The notes: a model not told the origin generated them from the letters alone. Shown: positions 23,490-35,483, numbered from the stretch's first letter. The stretch: 64,000 nt of DNA from Gnetum montanum (GCA_015680685.1 MNCI01030517.1:514034-578033), one strand, 5' to 3'. Numbers and translations: made by a program.

Positions 23490-24600
23490 AACCACACATA
23501 TTTCTACAAGCAAGCAAGAAAGAATAAATTTAACCACCCTCTCCCCACTTTTCTACACCATGCAGGTAGGGATACTATAGTCTGAGCATGGAGCACCTAC
23601 GATCAACATAGCCTTGGGAGCACTTGTAGCATCATGGCCCCCTACCATTTTGCTAGTTTTCTCGAGCACTTGTCATCACTTTGGCCTTTGGAGCATTTTT
23701 AGCATCATCACCCCTAGCATTTTATCTGCATTTTATGTTTGGTATTTTTTCTTGTCTTCTTGGAGTTATGTTTGTAGTATGAAGCCTCTAGGAAATCATG
23801 GAAAAGTGCATCTCATTGCAGTAGCCAGCCCCAACATTGTTTTGATGTGCATGATTAGACTAGCTAAGCCACTCATGAATGCACATTTCTACTACCCCAT
23901 TATAGCCTACTTACATCCATCCCTATGTCTCCATATCCTTGTAGTCCTCCACATAGTCAAGATTGCAAACCCCTTTGACGCATACATGATGTAACCACAT
24001 GGCACCCTTTGCAAGCCAAATCATAGAACCCAAGGTAGACATAATATAAGTTGTCTTGTGGGGAGCCTCTATTGCTTGGTCAATGCCTAGGTAAATGTAA
24101 CACAAGTCATCCTGGGAAGAAAACACCTATCCCACATATGTAACATAGTTTCACAAGCATTAAAGAAAAGCCCAGCTATTGGCACATAGTCCACTTGATG
24201 GAAAGCATCCCAAAGTTAGCATTTAGCAAAGCATAGAACCCAAAAAAGGTTTGCCCCATAGAAAAAAGAAAAAAAAAGTAGAAGAAAAAAGCAAAAAGAA
24301 AAAGAAAAACAAGAGTAAAGAGGGAAAAGTATGCCCCCAAGAAAATCAGTAGAGCTATAATTTTTTAATAGGTTAGGCCTTGAATCGACATTGACTCTCT
24401 AATTAGCACTCCAACAAGAGGTTAACATTTTTAGGGGTAAGCCACTATGGTGCCATGGTCACCATCAGCCGTGCTAGCTTCACACATTACCTACACTAAT
24501 TACTCCCAACATATCCATATTCATAGCACTCTTGAACATAGCATAGCGAGATTTGACCATGCATGGAAGAGTGATGTTGGTGCCAATCTTGCTGTGGTGT
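23490..24600 (+). other. Copy A 3' untranslated region
   Basis: No gene is supported. An acceptor-like CTACACCATGCAGG lies at 23556-23569. An A-rich GAAAAAG stretch is at 24260-24330. It ends in a block shared with element G next to the PPT. Confidence 0.45.
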
Positions 24601-24610
24601 TTTGACATTA

Positions 24611-24662
24611 TTTGTTGATGTCTCTTGAGCCACTCCTGTAGATGTCAACATAGAGGGGCCAA
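24611..24662 (+). other. Conserved hairpin and polypurine tract of copy A
   Basis: TTGTTGATGTCT..AGATGTCAACA forms an imperfect inverted repeat, followed by the PPT ATAGAGGGGCCAA and directly by the LTR start TGAAACACC (24663). The same order (hairpin, PPT AAAGGGGGGCTAG, TGAAACATC) is on the minus strand at 62694-62644. Confidence 0.6.
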
Positions 24663-26487
24663 TGAAACACCACCAAGTTTGGACTATTGCTTCTTAACTA
24701 CAAATTTTCGTAAGTGTTAGCATGAGGCCAATTTTTGCAAATTTTTCTAAGTGCTAGAACTACGCTCTCCACTACCCTAGAGCATAGTTAGCCTAGTGGA
24801 GAGCATATTTAGCTCTAGACACTGATTTCTTCCAATTTTGCCTAAGTGTCACCATGAAGCAAGAAGCTGCAAAATTTTCTAAGTGTTGGGACTATGCTCT
24901 CTATTGCCTTACAGTGTAGTTAGCTTAGTAGAGAGTGTAGCCAACACCAAAGGCTAGTTTTGCAAATTTTTTTAAGTGTCAAGTAAGCAACTACATATTT
25001 TTATAAGTGCTGAGACTATGCTCTTCATTGCCCTAGAGCGTAGTCAGGCATAGTTAATTGGAAGCCAAATTTTGCAAAAATTTTCCAAGTGCTAGGACTA
25101 TGCTTGACCCTAGTTGCGAGCATAGTTAGCTTCCCATGGAAAGCGTAGTTGGCACATAGCCACTTTTTTGCAAAATTTTTCTAACTATTGGACTATGCTC
25201 TCCCCCAATCTCGAGCGTAGTCAAGCATAGCCTACTAGAGCAACCTCCAATGGCCTCCACAACACAACATTGTCACTCAACTCAGATCCAACACACATTC
25301 AACAAGTGTAGTTATAAAAAATGCATCTTTATTGTACCACTTTTTGGCCCCAAGTTGTAACTACACTTGATCCCACTCAAGATAGTGGACAATGTAGTCT
25401 CCAAAGTTGCATTTTTCTTAGGTACATTGTGTTCTTTTCAGCACATGCATATGTAGTCACAGTCTCACAAGCTCATAGAGTCCAACAAAGTAGAGTAGAG
25501 CATAACATCACTTGCCTCAGTGGAGAGCATAGTTGGGTGCAATGTAGTCGCAACCGTCCCACTACCACGTGGTAGCTTATATGCAATTCATGCTAATCCT
25601 AGGCCTATAAATACCCTAGATCTCTACATTTTAGGGGTTGGCAAGAATTGGAAGTAGGTTGGAAAATTTGAAGGTCAGCATTTCTGGCATTTGGAATTTT
25701 TGGCAAGTCAAGCATTAGCAAATCTTTGGATTAGCATTTAGAAAAGTTGCAAATGACACATCTCCATCCCAATGTAGTAGAACACCACAACCTACAGTAT
25801 ACCATGGTGGTCAACCCAGCAAACATAGAAACCATGGTCGAACATTAGTCTTCATGACTACACTGTTCACTACACCTATTGTACACCATATACCTTCTAA
25901 TCCCTCTTGGTGTAAAGTACACTTAACCCCATTTGGGGTGGTGTTTTTTTTCTCTCTTGCATTTTTTGCACTTTCTTGGAATTTTTGCTATTTTTAAAAA
26001 CATAGTCACATTACAACTATGCTTGAGTGGTATTCTTCACATGTTGGCATCCTCATTTCTATCGAAACCTTGACTATGCTCATCCTCTTTGAGCACTTGT
26101 GACTACGCTTGACACCATCAACACCATGTGAACACTTAGCATCATTCTACATTTGCATTTAGTAAGTCCTTTTTTGGTTGAAAATATTATTCTAGACACC
26201 CCATCTCCACCTCCAACAGGTCCTCACATGGACATAGGATTAGGCTATGTGCTCATAAATCCCTCAGTGCTAGAAACATTGAAATTTTTTATCGTTATAA
26301 TTTTTGGCACTAGAAGGAGGGCTAAACCACATCATTCTACATTTGAGTTTAGTAAGTCCTTGTTTGGTTGACAAGATTGTTCTAGACACCCCATCTCCAC
26401 CTCCAATAGGTCCTCACATGGACATAGGATTACGCTATGTGCTCATAAATCCCTCAGTGCTAGAACCATTGAAATTTTTGATCGTTA
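24663..26487 (+). repeat. LTR B (3' LTR of A and 5' LTR of B)
   Basis: It starts TGAAACACCACC after a PPT and is followed by PBS-like motifs and gag, so it serves two units. It shares U3 repeats, the CCTATAAATACCC box (25606-25613) and the 3' end with LTR A. A perfect 14-bp palindrome with a CACGTG core (25562-25575) lies about 30 bp before the TATA box. The last 190 bp with the PBS are duplicated (see 26141-26520). Confidence 0.65.
25606..25613 (+). promoter_or_regulatory. TATA box of LTR B, with G-box palindrome upstream
   Basis: TATAAATA. The palindrome CTACCACGTGGTAG (25562-25575) contains CACGTG, the core bound by plant bZIP/bHLH factors. LTR A has the weaker CTACCACATGGCAA there. Confidence 0.5.
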
Positions 26488-26520
26488 TAGTTTTGGAACT
26501 AGAAGGAGGGCTAAACAACT
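26141..26520 (+). repeat. 190-bp tandem duplication across the LTR/PBS junction
   Basis: Unit 1 is 26141-26330 and unit 2 is 26331-26520; both begin ATCATTCTACATTTG. Each includes the last part of the LTR and a CTAGAAGGAGGGCTAAAC PBS-like motif. Divergence between units is low, only scattered substitutions. Confidence 0.85.
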
Positions 26521-26902
26521 TTTTTAGAATCTATTATGGTTATCTTGCATGCTCTTTGCATTGTAGTTATCTATTAGCCTATTGGTAGAGATTGGACCCT
26601 ATGTAAGTCCCCCCAAGACCCCACGTAGTAATCCAAATCACACTTCTCTCCACTATTTTCCTAGGTGTCTATTTTCTTAGTGTAGAGAGCATAGTCAGTG
26701 GAGAACCTAGTCATCTCTCAGTATAGAGAACATAGTCCATGTAGAGTGTAGTCTCCACACTTAGCCATTTTTCTATAGTCTTCACAATTAGCTATTTTTC
26801 TGTAGTTTTCAAACTTAGCCATTTTTCTACAGTTTCTAGAGTTAGCCATTTTTTTGCAACTAGAAATCCATAGCTCTCCCTTTCACAACTCAATTTGCAA
26901 CC

Positions 26903-28581
26903 ATGAATCCATATTAGCCTTTGACATCAATGTCAAATGCACTTGACACATTTACCATCCAACAAGGGGCCACTATGCTCAGTAATGAACAAGAAAACTT
27001 TGTATGTACAAAGATCCAATTAGGGTTTCCTATAGATTTCCTTGACATGGAGGAAAAATGGGACTTTGAATTAATCCATAGGGATGAATGGGAGTATGTC
27101 CCTTCCTCATTCGACATCATTCCACTACATAGTCCCACCACTAGTTGTTGTTCCAGCTCATCTGAGTAGGTGGGCGCAACGTGGGAATTGACTATGAGAA
27201 AGCCTTACAAGAGGAGGAAGATGAGTTTTAAGCTCACTCCGAACATGAGAGCCCCTTCCACACCATCTTTGAACAACCACTCCTTAGTTTGACCCCTCCT
27301 AAGTTTAGTTCACCTATCCTCCCTAAGATAGTTATAACACTGACATCACCTTCCCACTCTATCAGGCTTAGGTCAATGCTTATAGTGGTAATGCATTAAA
27401 TGCAATACATGTAATATGATGCAATACCTCCATTTAACCTACCCTTCATGGCATCATCCCAACTTGACCAACCATCTTTGCTAGCAGTAATCACACCAAC
27501 TCAACCATATGTTCAAGTAGGAGCCATTTCTAGGCCCTAAATGACTCAAGCAACTTGTCTCCTTCCTATTTCTTCAATGCCCTCAACATCAGTCCAACCC
27601 ATGCATGCATGGCTTGCCCTGGTCACTATGCCCATAGCATAGCCAAAGCATCAACTACATTATGTGGCTCTATAACTAGTAATTTGGCCTTGGGCCGTAC
27701 AACCAACATAGCACATAGCATAGCCAACACAACTAGCTAGTGCATCTTAAAACTTGGACCAAGTGTTCTAGGTAATCCAATGTTAAATAAAGGATGTGAG
27801 GCAACTCAAAGCTACTTCCTCCAAAAGAGTTCATGTATTGTACTTCTACTAGGATGACCTCATAAGTCTTATTGTCCCATGCCTAACTTTACCAACTAAG
27901 GTCATGTTGCCTCAATTCACCAAGTACAATGGTGAAGGGGATCCCAATGCACACGTAGTAACGTTCAAGTTTAAGTGTGTACTACTACAAGCCTAGTCAC
28001 ATGTCATCATGTGTGTCTTTTCCATGTCACTAATTGGCAAAGCCTTAAACTGGTACCGAGCACTATCCAGAGTTTCTATTTCCTCTCTAGAAGAGCTCTT
28101 AAGCCAATTTGTAACATGCTTTAGGTACAACTTGAATCCAAAAGCAACCTTGTACCAACTAATGCAAATCAACCAGAGCTACCTAAGCCCATATAAAAAT
28201 TCATCTAATGCTGAAGTGCCTCATTGAATGAAATTCAAGAGCCAATAGCTATGATGCATCTCCTAGCCATTTTCAAGGATGCAATCAATGACTTTATCAA
28301 GTTAAAATTGTACTATTTAAACTTGTAGTCTCTAGGACAAGGGTTTGCCCAAACTAAGAGCATAGAAGACACAACTTAAGCTACTAAGGATCTAGACTAC
28401 ATGGCCTACAAAAATCAACATGTGAGAAAGAAAATGCAATAGTGGTAATGGTAACCACACAGGGTAAAGTAACCAATCAAGGGCCAATAGCTAGGTAGCC
28501 AAAAGCCCCAGCTTATAAAGATATCAACTCTAATGCCTAAGTAACCAACCTATCAACATCTAGAATGGCCATATTATAAGC
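26903..28581 (+). pseudogene. gag: Copy B gag, 5' part, broken
   Basis: The homologous start ATG is 26903. The N-terminal part is still open at 26921-27169 in another frame (NEQENFVCTKIQLGFPIDFL). The capsid core is at 27895-28230 (KYNGEGDPNAHVVTF, then MSLIGKALNWYRALSRVSIS). The reading is then cut at 28586 by the TGATGAG insertion and resumes at 29927. It matches copy A almost throughout. Confidence 0.65.
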
Positions 28582-29926
28582 TAGTCTGATGAGACATCAT
28601 TTGGGGCAACCATGATATTGCGTACGCTAGCAGACTTTCATGAGTACAAGGATAAAGCCAAATCCTATGAAGAGGAATGAGGAGTGTTCACAGCTTGGTA
28701 TGTCAAGGCCAACCAAATGTTTTCACAACTACCCTATTCATGGGAGGTGCCGACTCCATCAAATGTTGAAACATTAGCATGGATGGCACAAGATCTTTGA
28801 ACTGAAGAGGAGAGGTTCCAAGCCATACTTCAATGCCATCAAGCCTAAAAGCCTAGAGCACAAGACAAAGGGAAGGTGCTAATGGAGGAGCCACCACCAC
28901 CAGGAACTAAATGAGTTCCAAATTTTTGTAGTTGTAGCATATTGTATGTGTTGTGTCTTTATTTTTTTTTTCTTCCCACACTGCAGCATCATCCCATTTT
29001 TCCATCTACTAATCCCATACCTATCCATTGTGTAATCACTGAACTTGAGGAAAAGTTTTTATTCAGTCATGGGGGTATGATGAGACATCATTTGGGACAA
29101 CCATGATATCATGTACACAATATTGCATGCCCAGACGTGATATCACGTCCTTTACTACTATATCGCATACGCGATATCACAGCCTACTGCTAGTCCTATA
29201 AATAATAAGTGGCTCTCCCTTGTTTCTTAGTTTTATTTTTAGATTGTAGCTAAACTCTAGAAATTTTATCCCTCTAGAGATAGATTATTTTGCAGTGAAT
29301 GCTTGTAGTGTGGTGAATGTAATTGTATGACTTCCTTTATTCTAGTGTGATGTACTTGGACATGCACATGACTGGCAATAAAAATCAAGATTACTTCATC
29401 ATTGCAGCATTCACTTAATTTAATTGTTTATTTATCTAATTTTTATTTATTTAATCTCTCTCACCCTTAAACTCAGGTTAGAATGTGGAATGAGTACAAC
29501 TTGATTACGAGTATTTAAGTGTGACTACTTGGTAATCCAATAGCGTACCTAGGATCTATGCTTGGTAATCCCAGTGGTAGTCGTGCACGAAGTCCAAGCT
29601 ATGTATGGATAATCAAGAAATGGATGCTCATCACACTTAGGCTAGATTAGATTCTCTTACCCTTTCTCCTAGATTAGTTAATATTACTCTCTTTATATTG
29701 CCTTCAAGAGTAGCATTAGATTAGAAACCCATCATACACCTCACTCTAGACTAAACCATACGTGACAAAGATAATACTAGTCCAAGTGGGAAGACAACGA
29801 ACTATGACCTAAGGCTAGCTTTCTAGATGCCATAACTAATCCATCTGAGGAGTTCGACTGGATCATGCGTGTAATGCTCATATTTGTATGGTTGAGTGTA
29901 GGGGTATCTCGCAACTCATCATAGTC
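28582..29926 (+). mobile_element. Internally deleted TGATGAG element with TAGTC target duplication
   Basis: The insertion spans 28587-29921 and is flanked by TAGTC on both sides (28582-28586, 29922-29926). The empty site is preserved in copy A at about 20690 (GGCTAGCCAAAGG). The 5' end keeps only about 48 bp of LTR (TGATGAGACATC..) and jumps into the 3' end of the internal region, then PPT and a full LTR. The deletion therefore took most of the 5' LTR and nearly all coding sequence, including the PBS, so the element must have been deleted after insertion or mobilised with an unusual template. Confidence 0.85.
29078..29921 (+). repeat. 3' LTR, TGATGAG family, copy 2 (844 bp)
   Basis: It has the same TGATGAG..CTCATCA ends as the LTR at 15333-16195. 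Before its TATA box (29197-29204) it has a perfect 16-bp palindrome GACGTGATATCACGTC (29134-29149) and ATATCGC-ATAC-GCGATAT (about 29160-29178). Confidence 0.85.
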
Positions 29927-30440
29927 AAAGGCAAAATTTGAGTGTGAGGATTTCTCAAAGTATACCTTGTTGCTACTAAAACCCTCAAAGCTGCTATATC
30001 AACTATTGAAATCTCGGTAGATCCAACATAAGTAAGTGTTTTAGGATGCCTACAGAAGGTACAATAGGTACTATGAGCTACTAAATAATCCCACCTTAGT
30101 ACCATCAAATGAGGCCCTAGCCCCACAACACTTTAAGTTGGACAAATTTTGTCATTACCACTAGTTGTCTAGTCATAGCACAAACTTCTGTCAAGATTTG
30201 CAAGATGATTTGCAAAGGATGATAGATAGGGACAAACTAGTGCTTGACATAGCAAATGTTGATGGTGCTAGCTATGTCATAAATACCATCATCATGGATG
30301 GTAAGTTAGAACTAGTGTAGCAACCTTTTGTGGTCTAAGTACCCTCCAATAGTGCAAGGGTCCCCTCAGCCTCCATGAGTTCAAGGCTCCCCTTCATTGT
30401 TAGAGTGCCACCTCAGGCACCCACAATGTCCTTTGTGACA
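29927..30440 (+). pseudogene. Copy B gag, part after the insertion, truncated
   Basis: Continues the homology with copy A 20695-21240 (zinc-knuckle region near 30150). Homology is lost near 30440. A 24-bp segment GTGCCACCTCAGGCACCCAC is present twice, at 30407 and 30471, around the breakpoint. Confidence 0.6.
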
Positions 30441-30499
30441 ATATATCATGAAACCTTGAACCTTGTAAAAGTGCCACCTCAGGCACCCACAACATGCTA

Positions 30500-32988
30500 T
30501 ATTAGTTTCAATTATAACAAAAACTAATATCCTTTTTTCTTCTTACTTCATGGTTGATGATAACCCTTTAGTTTTTGTTTGTTTGAAATGTTTCTCAGAC
30601 AAAACTTGAGGAGTTAAAAAAGAAAAGTATCAATGAATGATGCTTCTGCTATTGAATCTATATTATCATCTTGTAGTGCATTGTGATTTTCTATGTAGTG
30701 AAGAATATGATTAATTTTCTAGAAGAAGGAATTTCTATGCTTTGATCTCAAACTTTTCTATAAATTATTTAGTTCAAGATAATGGTTTTGCAATTGGTTT
30801 TTTACATGTTTTTCCAAAGTTTATTACTTATAGTTATTGAATGTGATGTTTTATTTTTCTAATGATTTTGTGTCTTGTAGATACCCTAAAATACCAAGCT
30901 TAAAAATTCAACTAAATTATGTAATATTGCATTGGTTTAACAAAATTCATTCATAGAACACAATACACAATATTTTCTCTAGATTATTTCAGTTTTTTGG
31001 TACTAGGATTATAATGGATAAATTTAGTTACTAAAATTTTAGTATTAAAATGTCAAACCTATTATTGATGTTAGAGGTCATGGAAAATAAAAATTCAGTT
31101 TCTACCAATAAACTAGCCATGTAGAAGGGTAAAATTGGTTCCTAGACCAACTTGTTACTGATTTTCTACAACAATAGTCTTCTAAAAATTGCTATTAGTA
31201 TTAATTTGTTGTTAAAAATTTAGGAAAATGAGCTAATTATCTCACCTTTGGTAAAGAAACATTTAAAATTGACATTATTTTTTAGCAAATTTATAAAAAT
31301 CATTATGAATTCACATTCAATGAAGAATATCAATTTCCTTATTGCTCATGTAGATAATCCATGGTCTTAATGATTGTCCAAGTAGTGAAGGTTGATATCA
31401 TGCTTGACGTAATCGAGTGAATGAAATTTGGAAATTTTATTATGAATGGGATTTTTAAGGTCTAAATAACAATAGTGTCCCCTCAAGAAATTATTCACAT
31501 AATCTTGCATATTGTTTTTTGGTAGTATCCATTATGTTTTATTTTCATATATAGGCAATATTTTTTTTGTTTTCATATATGGGCAGTATCCATTTTGTAA
31601 ATGGATAGCATGTTTCATGAATGGAATTAGGTAGTATATGTTATGAATGGAGTTTGGAAATTTTATTATAAATGTGCTTGATCTGTCTCTACTCATCTTT
31701 CTATGGTTTTTTATGGCTACTCTCTCTACTTTGCTTATGGCTACTGAACTTCATAAGAGTTATTTATGAAACATTCTACATAGAAACAATCTATTTCACA
31801 TTTCATCTTAATTTTTAGCTAGATATTCATAAATCTATATATACACATTCTAAAACTATTGCCTATTTCACCTGTAGTTGTATTTTTTAGAAAAAAGTAC
31901 CAAAAAAGGACAAAACACACTCATCACAATGTTCCTATGAGTCTATTTGATGCATTCCTATAAGTATAGCACTTTTCATGATTACTAAATAAAATAGATT
32001 AATATGCTTACATGGTTTTAGACATCATCACTTTTAGTCTAAACTTCATGGTTGTATCTGATATACATGATTATGGTGGCTAGTCAGGGTGTCAGGGGTT
32101 GGAAATGATTCTATGAACCATAGTTAGTTCAAGTTGAATATGCTTTATATGGGTTGTTAAAATAATTTTTTACACCAAACTAACATAATAACATTATCCA
32201 AGGTTCATACTAACTACTAAAATCTTTTAAAACTCACATTCTTAATAACAATGATGTTATATAAACAATAAGTTTTAAAAGTTATAATGAAATAATGAAT
32301 TTAGAACATGTTTGAAAAATTATAAAAGAAAAGGTTTTGAATAGGTAAGGAAATAAAAATAAATTTTATTATAAGATATTAGACTTTAGTGGATGCTTAA
32401 GGATGATGAAGTTGAATATTTAAATTTAGGCATTTTTAGGAACATGGATCTTGTTACTATTAGTCCCAATAGGGAAGGTGTAGATTAGTTTGTTCAAGAT
32501 CAACTACAATAACCATCTATTGCAACCCATAATGTAATTCATGGAGGTCATGGTAGTGGATGTGGATGTGGCCAAGATGATCATAGCTCATAGAAACTAG
32601 AAATCTAGAATCAATGAGCATAGAGGAGAGAAGACAATTTCAGAAATGAGAATCAAAATGATGTGAATGATAACACATTCTAAAAAATTCAAGGGTACAA
32701 TAACAAATTTATTTATGCATACTTTAAAATTTTAGAACAAATATATTTTTTCATTTTACATCTTTAATTTTAACATAGGTAAATATTATCATGTCATTTA
32801 CATATTTACATTGCAAATATATTTTTAGGCTACTCCAACTTTGAATCTTCTTTCATCACCTAGAAACTCATCCTTTAGAATTATCCACATTATTGATAAT
32901 AATAAAGTAAATAATCAATAAGAAATATAAGTTATTATTATCTACCCATACTCAAGTTAGTATATATTTTTATTGAATATTTAATTTA
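30500..32988. other. AT-rich DNA, no gene seen
   Basis: Strongly AT-rich. A short reading near 32390-32590 is Gly/His-rich (VIHGGHGSGCGCGQDDH) but broken. It may be the 5' part of the Helitron remnant that follows the gap; I cannot place Helitron ends. Confidence 0.35.
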
Positions 32989-33109
32989 NNNNNNNNNNNN
33001 NNNNNNNNNNNNNNNNNNNNNNNNNNNNNNNNNNNNNNNNNNNNNNNNNNNNNNNNNNNNNNNNNNNNNNNNNNNNNNNNNNNNNNNNNNNNNNNNNNNN
33101 NNNNNNNNN
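32989..33109. other. Assembly gap (121 N)
   Basis: Run of N; an ORF crossing it on the minus strand is an artefact. Confidence 0.99.
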
Positions 33110-34115
33110 TAGAATTTTAATAATGCAATTAGAAGTTTTGCAAACACATGTTCTTGCAATGTATGTAATGAAATGTTTCTTGGCATATTATTAAAAATAT
33201 TATAGATCTAGGAATCCAACCTCCCTTCCTAGCCTATTTAAATGAGGTTGAAGAAATGTTGATTGTAACACTCAATTCCATATTGCAAGTTACATATGGA
33301 GTTGGTGGATAGTTCATGTATAACAGTCGCATAATTAACTTTTCTTAGGATGTCACAAAATTTCTAAGAGACTTCCTATTAGAATAATAATATTCCTTTC
33401 TTGACATTGATAAGATCATATCAAATGGGCATCAAGTATAATTTCATTATTAACAATAGATGGGTTTATGAATGCTTGCTTTTTAAGAAAGCAATGATCC
33501 ATACTATCAAGATGTTGAGATCAATATACATGCATTAGATGATGTTGCTAATATTGGTGATGTTAACATTTTTCATAACATTCATTATATTTAGTTGTTA
33601 GAAAAAGGATGGAGAAATGAGATTGTAGTTTAAAGGTCCATTGCTTCAAATAGATGAAGAAAACATTATTAGTTATACATCATCAATTGCAAAACATCCT
33701 AAAATTGTAAGAAGGAAAATTGATTTGATAAGAGCATGTATGCATAATCCATCCTTGTAGGATTTAGACATTGCTCGGTGGCCTTTCATGTCTAATTATC
33801 CAATTAATAAGTTTAACATGATGGGATTGTTTATGATGGTATTTCCAAGTCTTTTTCCTTAAAGAAAATGTGATTTTCTTAAATGAACAGCTAAAGATGT
33901 TAAACTTCATGAATATGCAAAACATCTTATTTGCTACAAAGATGGTAGATTTGGATGTCATAAGCATTTTAGGTAAATATTATTTCTTAATTTGTTTTTT
34001 ATTTTCATTATTCATGATATTTTTTAAAACATTAAAGAAAATAAGTATGATTTATTTTTAGGTATTATATTTATTGAAACATCATAAAAATTTGCATGTT
34101 ATAGCTAATTTTCAC
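33110..34115 (+). pseudogene. Helitron Rep/helicase N-terminal region, broken, with an intron
   Basis: Broken plus-strand reading with the features of the Helitron-like N-terminal domain: a Cys cluster (SFANTCSCNVCNE at 33140-33180), a region with SIAKHPKIVRRKIDLIRACM (33690-33740), then FPSLFP near 33845, and KLHEYAKHLICYKDGRFGCH (33900-33963), the LPxEYxxxxxxYxDGRF-type motif. After HF the coding sequence is split by 33973-34062, which begins GTAAAT and ends TTTTTAG; joining gives an in-frame Arg-Tyr-Tyr as in the family (HPRFRYF-type). Frameshifts and stops abound. The rolling-circle and helicase domains are not visible, so only the N-terminal part remains. Confidence 0.65.
33973..34062 (+). 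other. Likely 90-bp spliceosomal intron in Helitron gene
   Basis: GTAAAT..TTATTTTTAG, T-rich, interrupts a conserved motif at AG|G (Arg codon, phase 2), and the reading is restored only if it is removed. Confidence 0.5.
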
Positions 34116-34642
34116 CATGTAGCTTTCACCCCACAAAACCTAAGGCAAAACATCATTGTAAATGTTTCGATTGTAATTCATAAGGGATAATCTCACATAT
34201 TCCATACTTTTGGGGTTGAAAATGCCTCATAAGCTATCAAAGCCTCATTTCCCAAGTGAAAAAAGTCACCTAGTATCTACATTTGAACCCGGGTGGGGGG
34301 TGGGTGAAAAGTAACAATTTGATGGGTTTTGTTTGGGGTATACATTTTTCTAGGCTAGAAACATTGGCAAAGGATTAGATCTCACTTACCCCTAGTGTGG
34401 AGGGATGGGGTTTTTCCCCTCAACTTGAAAACTTTTCCCCTAGTGTGGAAACTACATGCCCCCAGTGTGGAAGCCACAAAAAACTAGATTTCAACATTGA
34501 ATGCACTCCAATGTTGACCAACTACTTCAACAAGCATGGAAAAAGGTTCATCATGGAAGATTCATCTTCAGTTAGAATTTTTTCCCTTATTACTATTTAT
34601 AGTAAATGGAATGGTCGTGGGCATAAGGCACTTACTATATAT
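34116..34642. other. Unassigned, with CCCCTAGTGTGGAA repeats
   Basis: At 34389-34470 the words CCCCTAGTGTGGAR and CCCCAGTGTGGAA recur three times. No gene. Confidence 0.35.
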
Positions 34643-35454
34643 TGTCACCCCCCAAATTTGGGCACCCATATAACTTATAGAAGGCAGAAATTTATAGAAA
34701 AATTATAGCCAATTTGCAACCACTATGTGGCCAAATCAAAGCCATTTTGTAGCATCATTTATGGCCTAAATCCTATAAAAACTAGCCTTAGACACCATTT
34801 AGGGATTCAACAATTTTTTTACAAGGTTTCACAATTTTTCAAAGTTGCACACTTGGGCATTCTTAAACACTCAAGAGCTCTTACATTTTCCCATGTTTGC
34901 AATATTTTGAATCCTAGCATGGAAGCATTATAGCCTTGAGATTTGTGAATTTTGGTGTCGATGCTACATTTCTAGAATTCCCAACCCCCAACGTGGAGCA
35001 ATCTAGTAGCCAAATTTTTCACTTTTCTCATCCTATAGCAATGACCCAAGTTGTATATTTGAGGTTTTAGTGGATAAGGTTTGAAAGCATCGAGTGGCTT
35101 AGTGCCCAAATCATGGAGTAGATCATATTAGCTTCACTAGGCTTTGAACTCCAACCCCAGTGAACCCTCCTTTGCTCTCTTAAGGGCAACACTTATACAC
35201 ATTTTTGAACTTATTCTTTATCTATTTAAATAAAGTTTTAAAATTTTAGTTTGTGTGAGAAATATTTTTCTTTTGATTTTTAAATTTGTATTTTTCATCA
35301 TTTTCATCATTCATTTTACATTCTATAAGTCCCCAGGTGATTGAACTATTCAAGGTACCTTGAATCTCATTTTTATGAAGGCCCTAGGGATTTGAGGTTG
35401 AGGCTACTACACTAAATTTATAAATCTTTCTAGTGATCGATTTTTATAGTTGCA
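34643..35454 (+). repeat. LTR F (about 812 bp) of another Ty3/gypsy family
   Basis: Starts TGTCACCCCCC and ends TTGCA, with a TATA box at 34774-34781 (TATAAAAA). Followed by ATAGTTTTC and the PBS-like ATGCTAGAAGGAGGGCC (35467-35483), as after the E1 LTR. No gag follows, so the element is truncated or non-autonomous. Confidence 0.55.
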
Positions 35455-35466
35455 ATAGTTTTCTTA

Positions 35467-35483
35467 ATGCTAGAAGGAGGGCC
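35467..35483 (+). other. PBS-like motif of F
   Basis: ATGCTAGAAGGAGGGCC, 12 bases after the proposed LTR end. Same motif class as at 1514. Confidence 0.5.

Larger units (their letters stand above)
16990..30440 (+). mobile_element. Copies A and B of a long-LTR Tat-like family, joined as LTR-int-LTR-int
   Basis: Two paralogous plus-strand units share the middle LTR: LTR A (16990-18630), internal A (gag, protease, tandem arrays, no pol), PPT, LTR B (24663-26487), internal B (gag, then truncated near 30440). The LTRs start TGAAACAC and contain CCTATAAATACCC. Such a chain is expected from unequal recombination between copies. The family also includes D (43213-60569) and C/E (minus strand), which do carry pol. 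Confidence 0.7.

Noticed and set aside
32986-33186. Minus-strand ORF of 66 codons
   Set aside because: It spans the second N gap.
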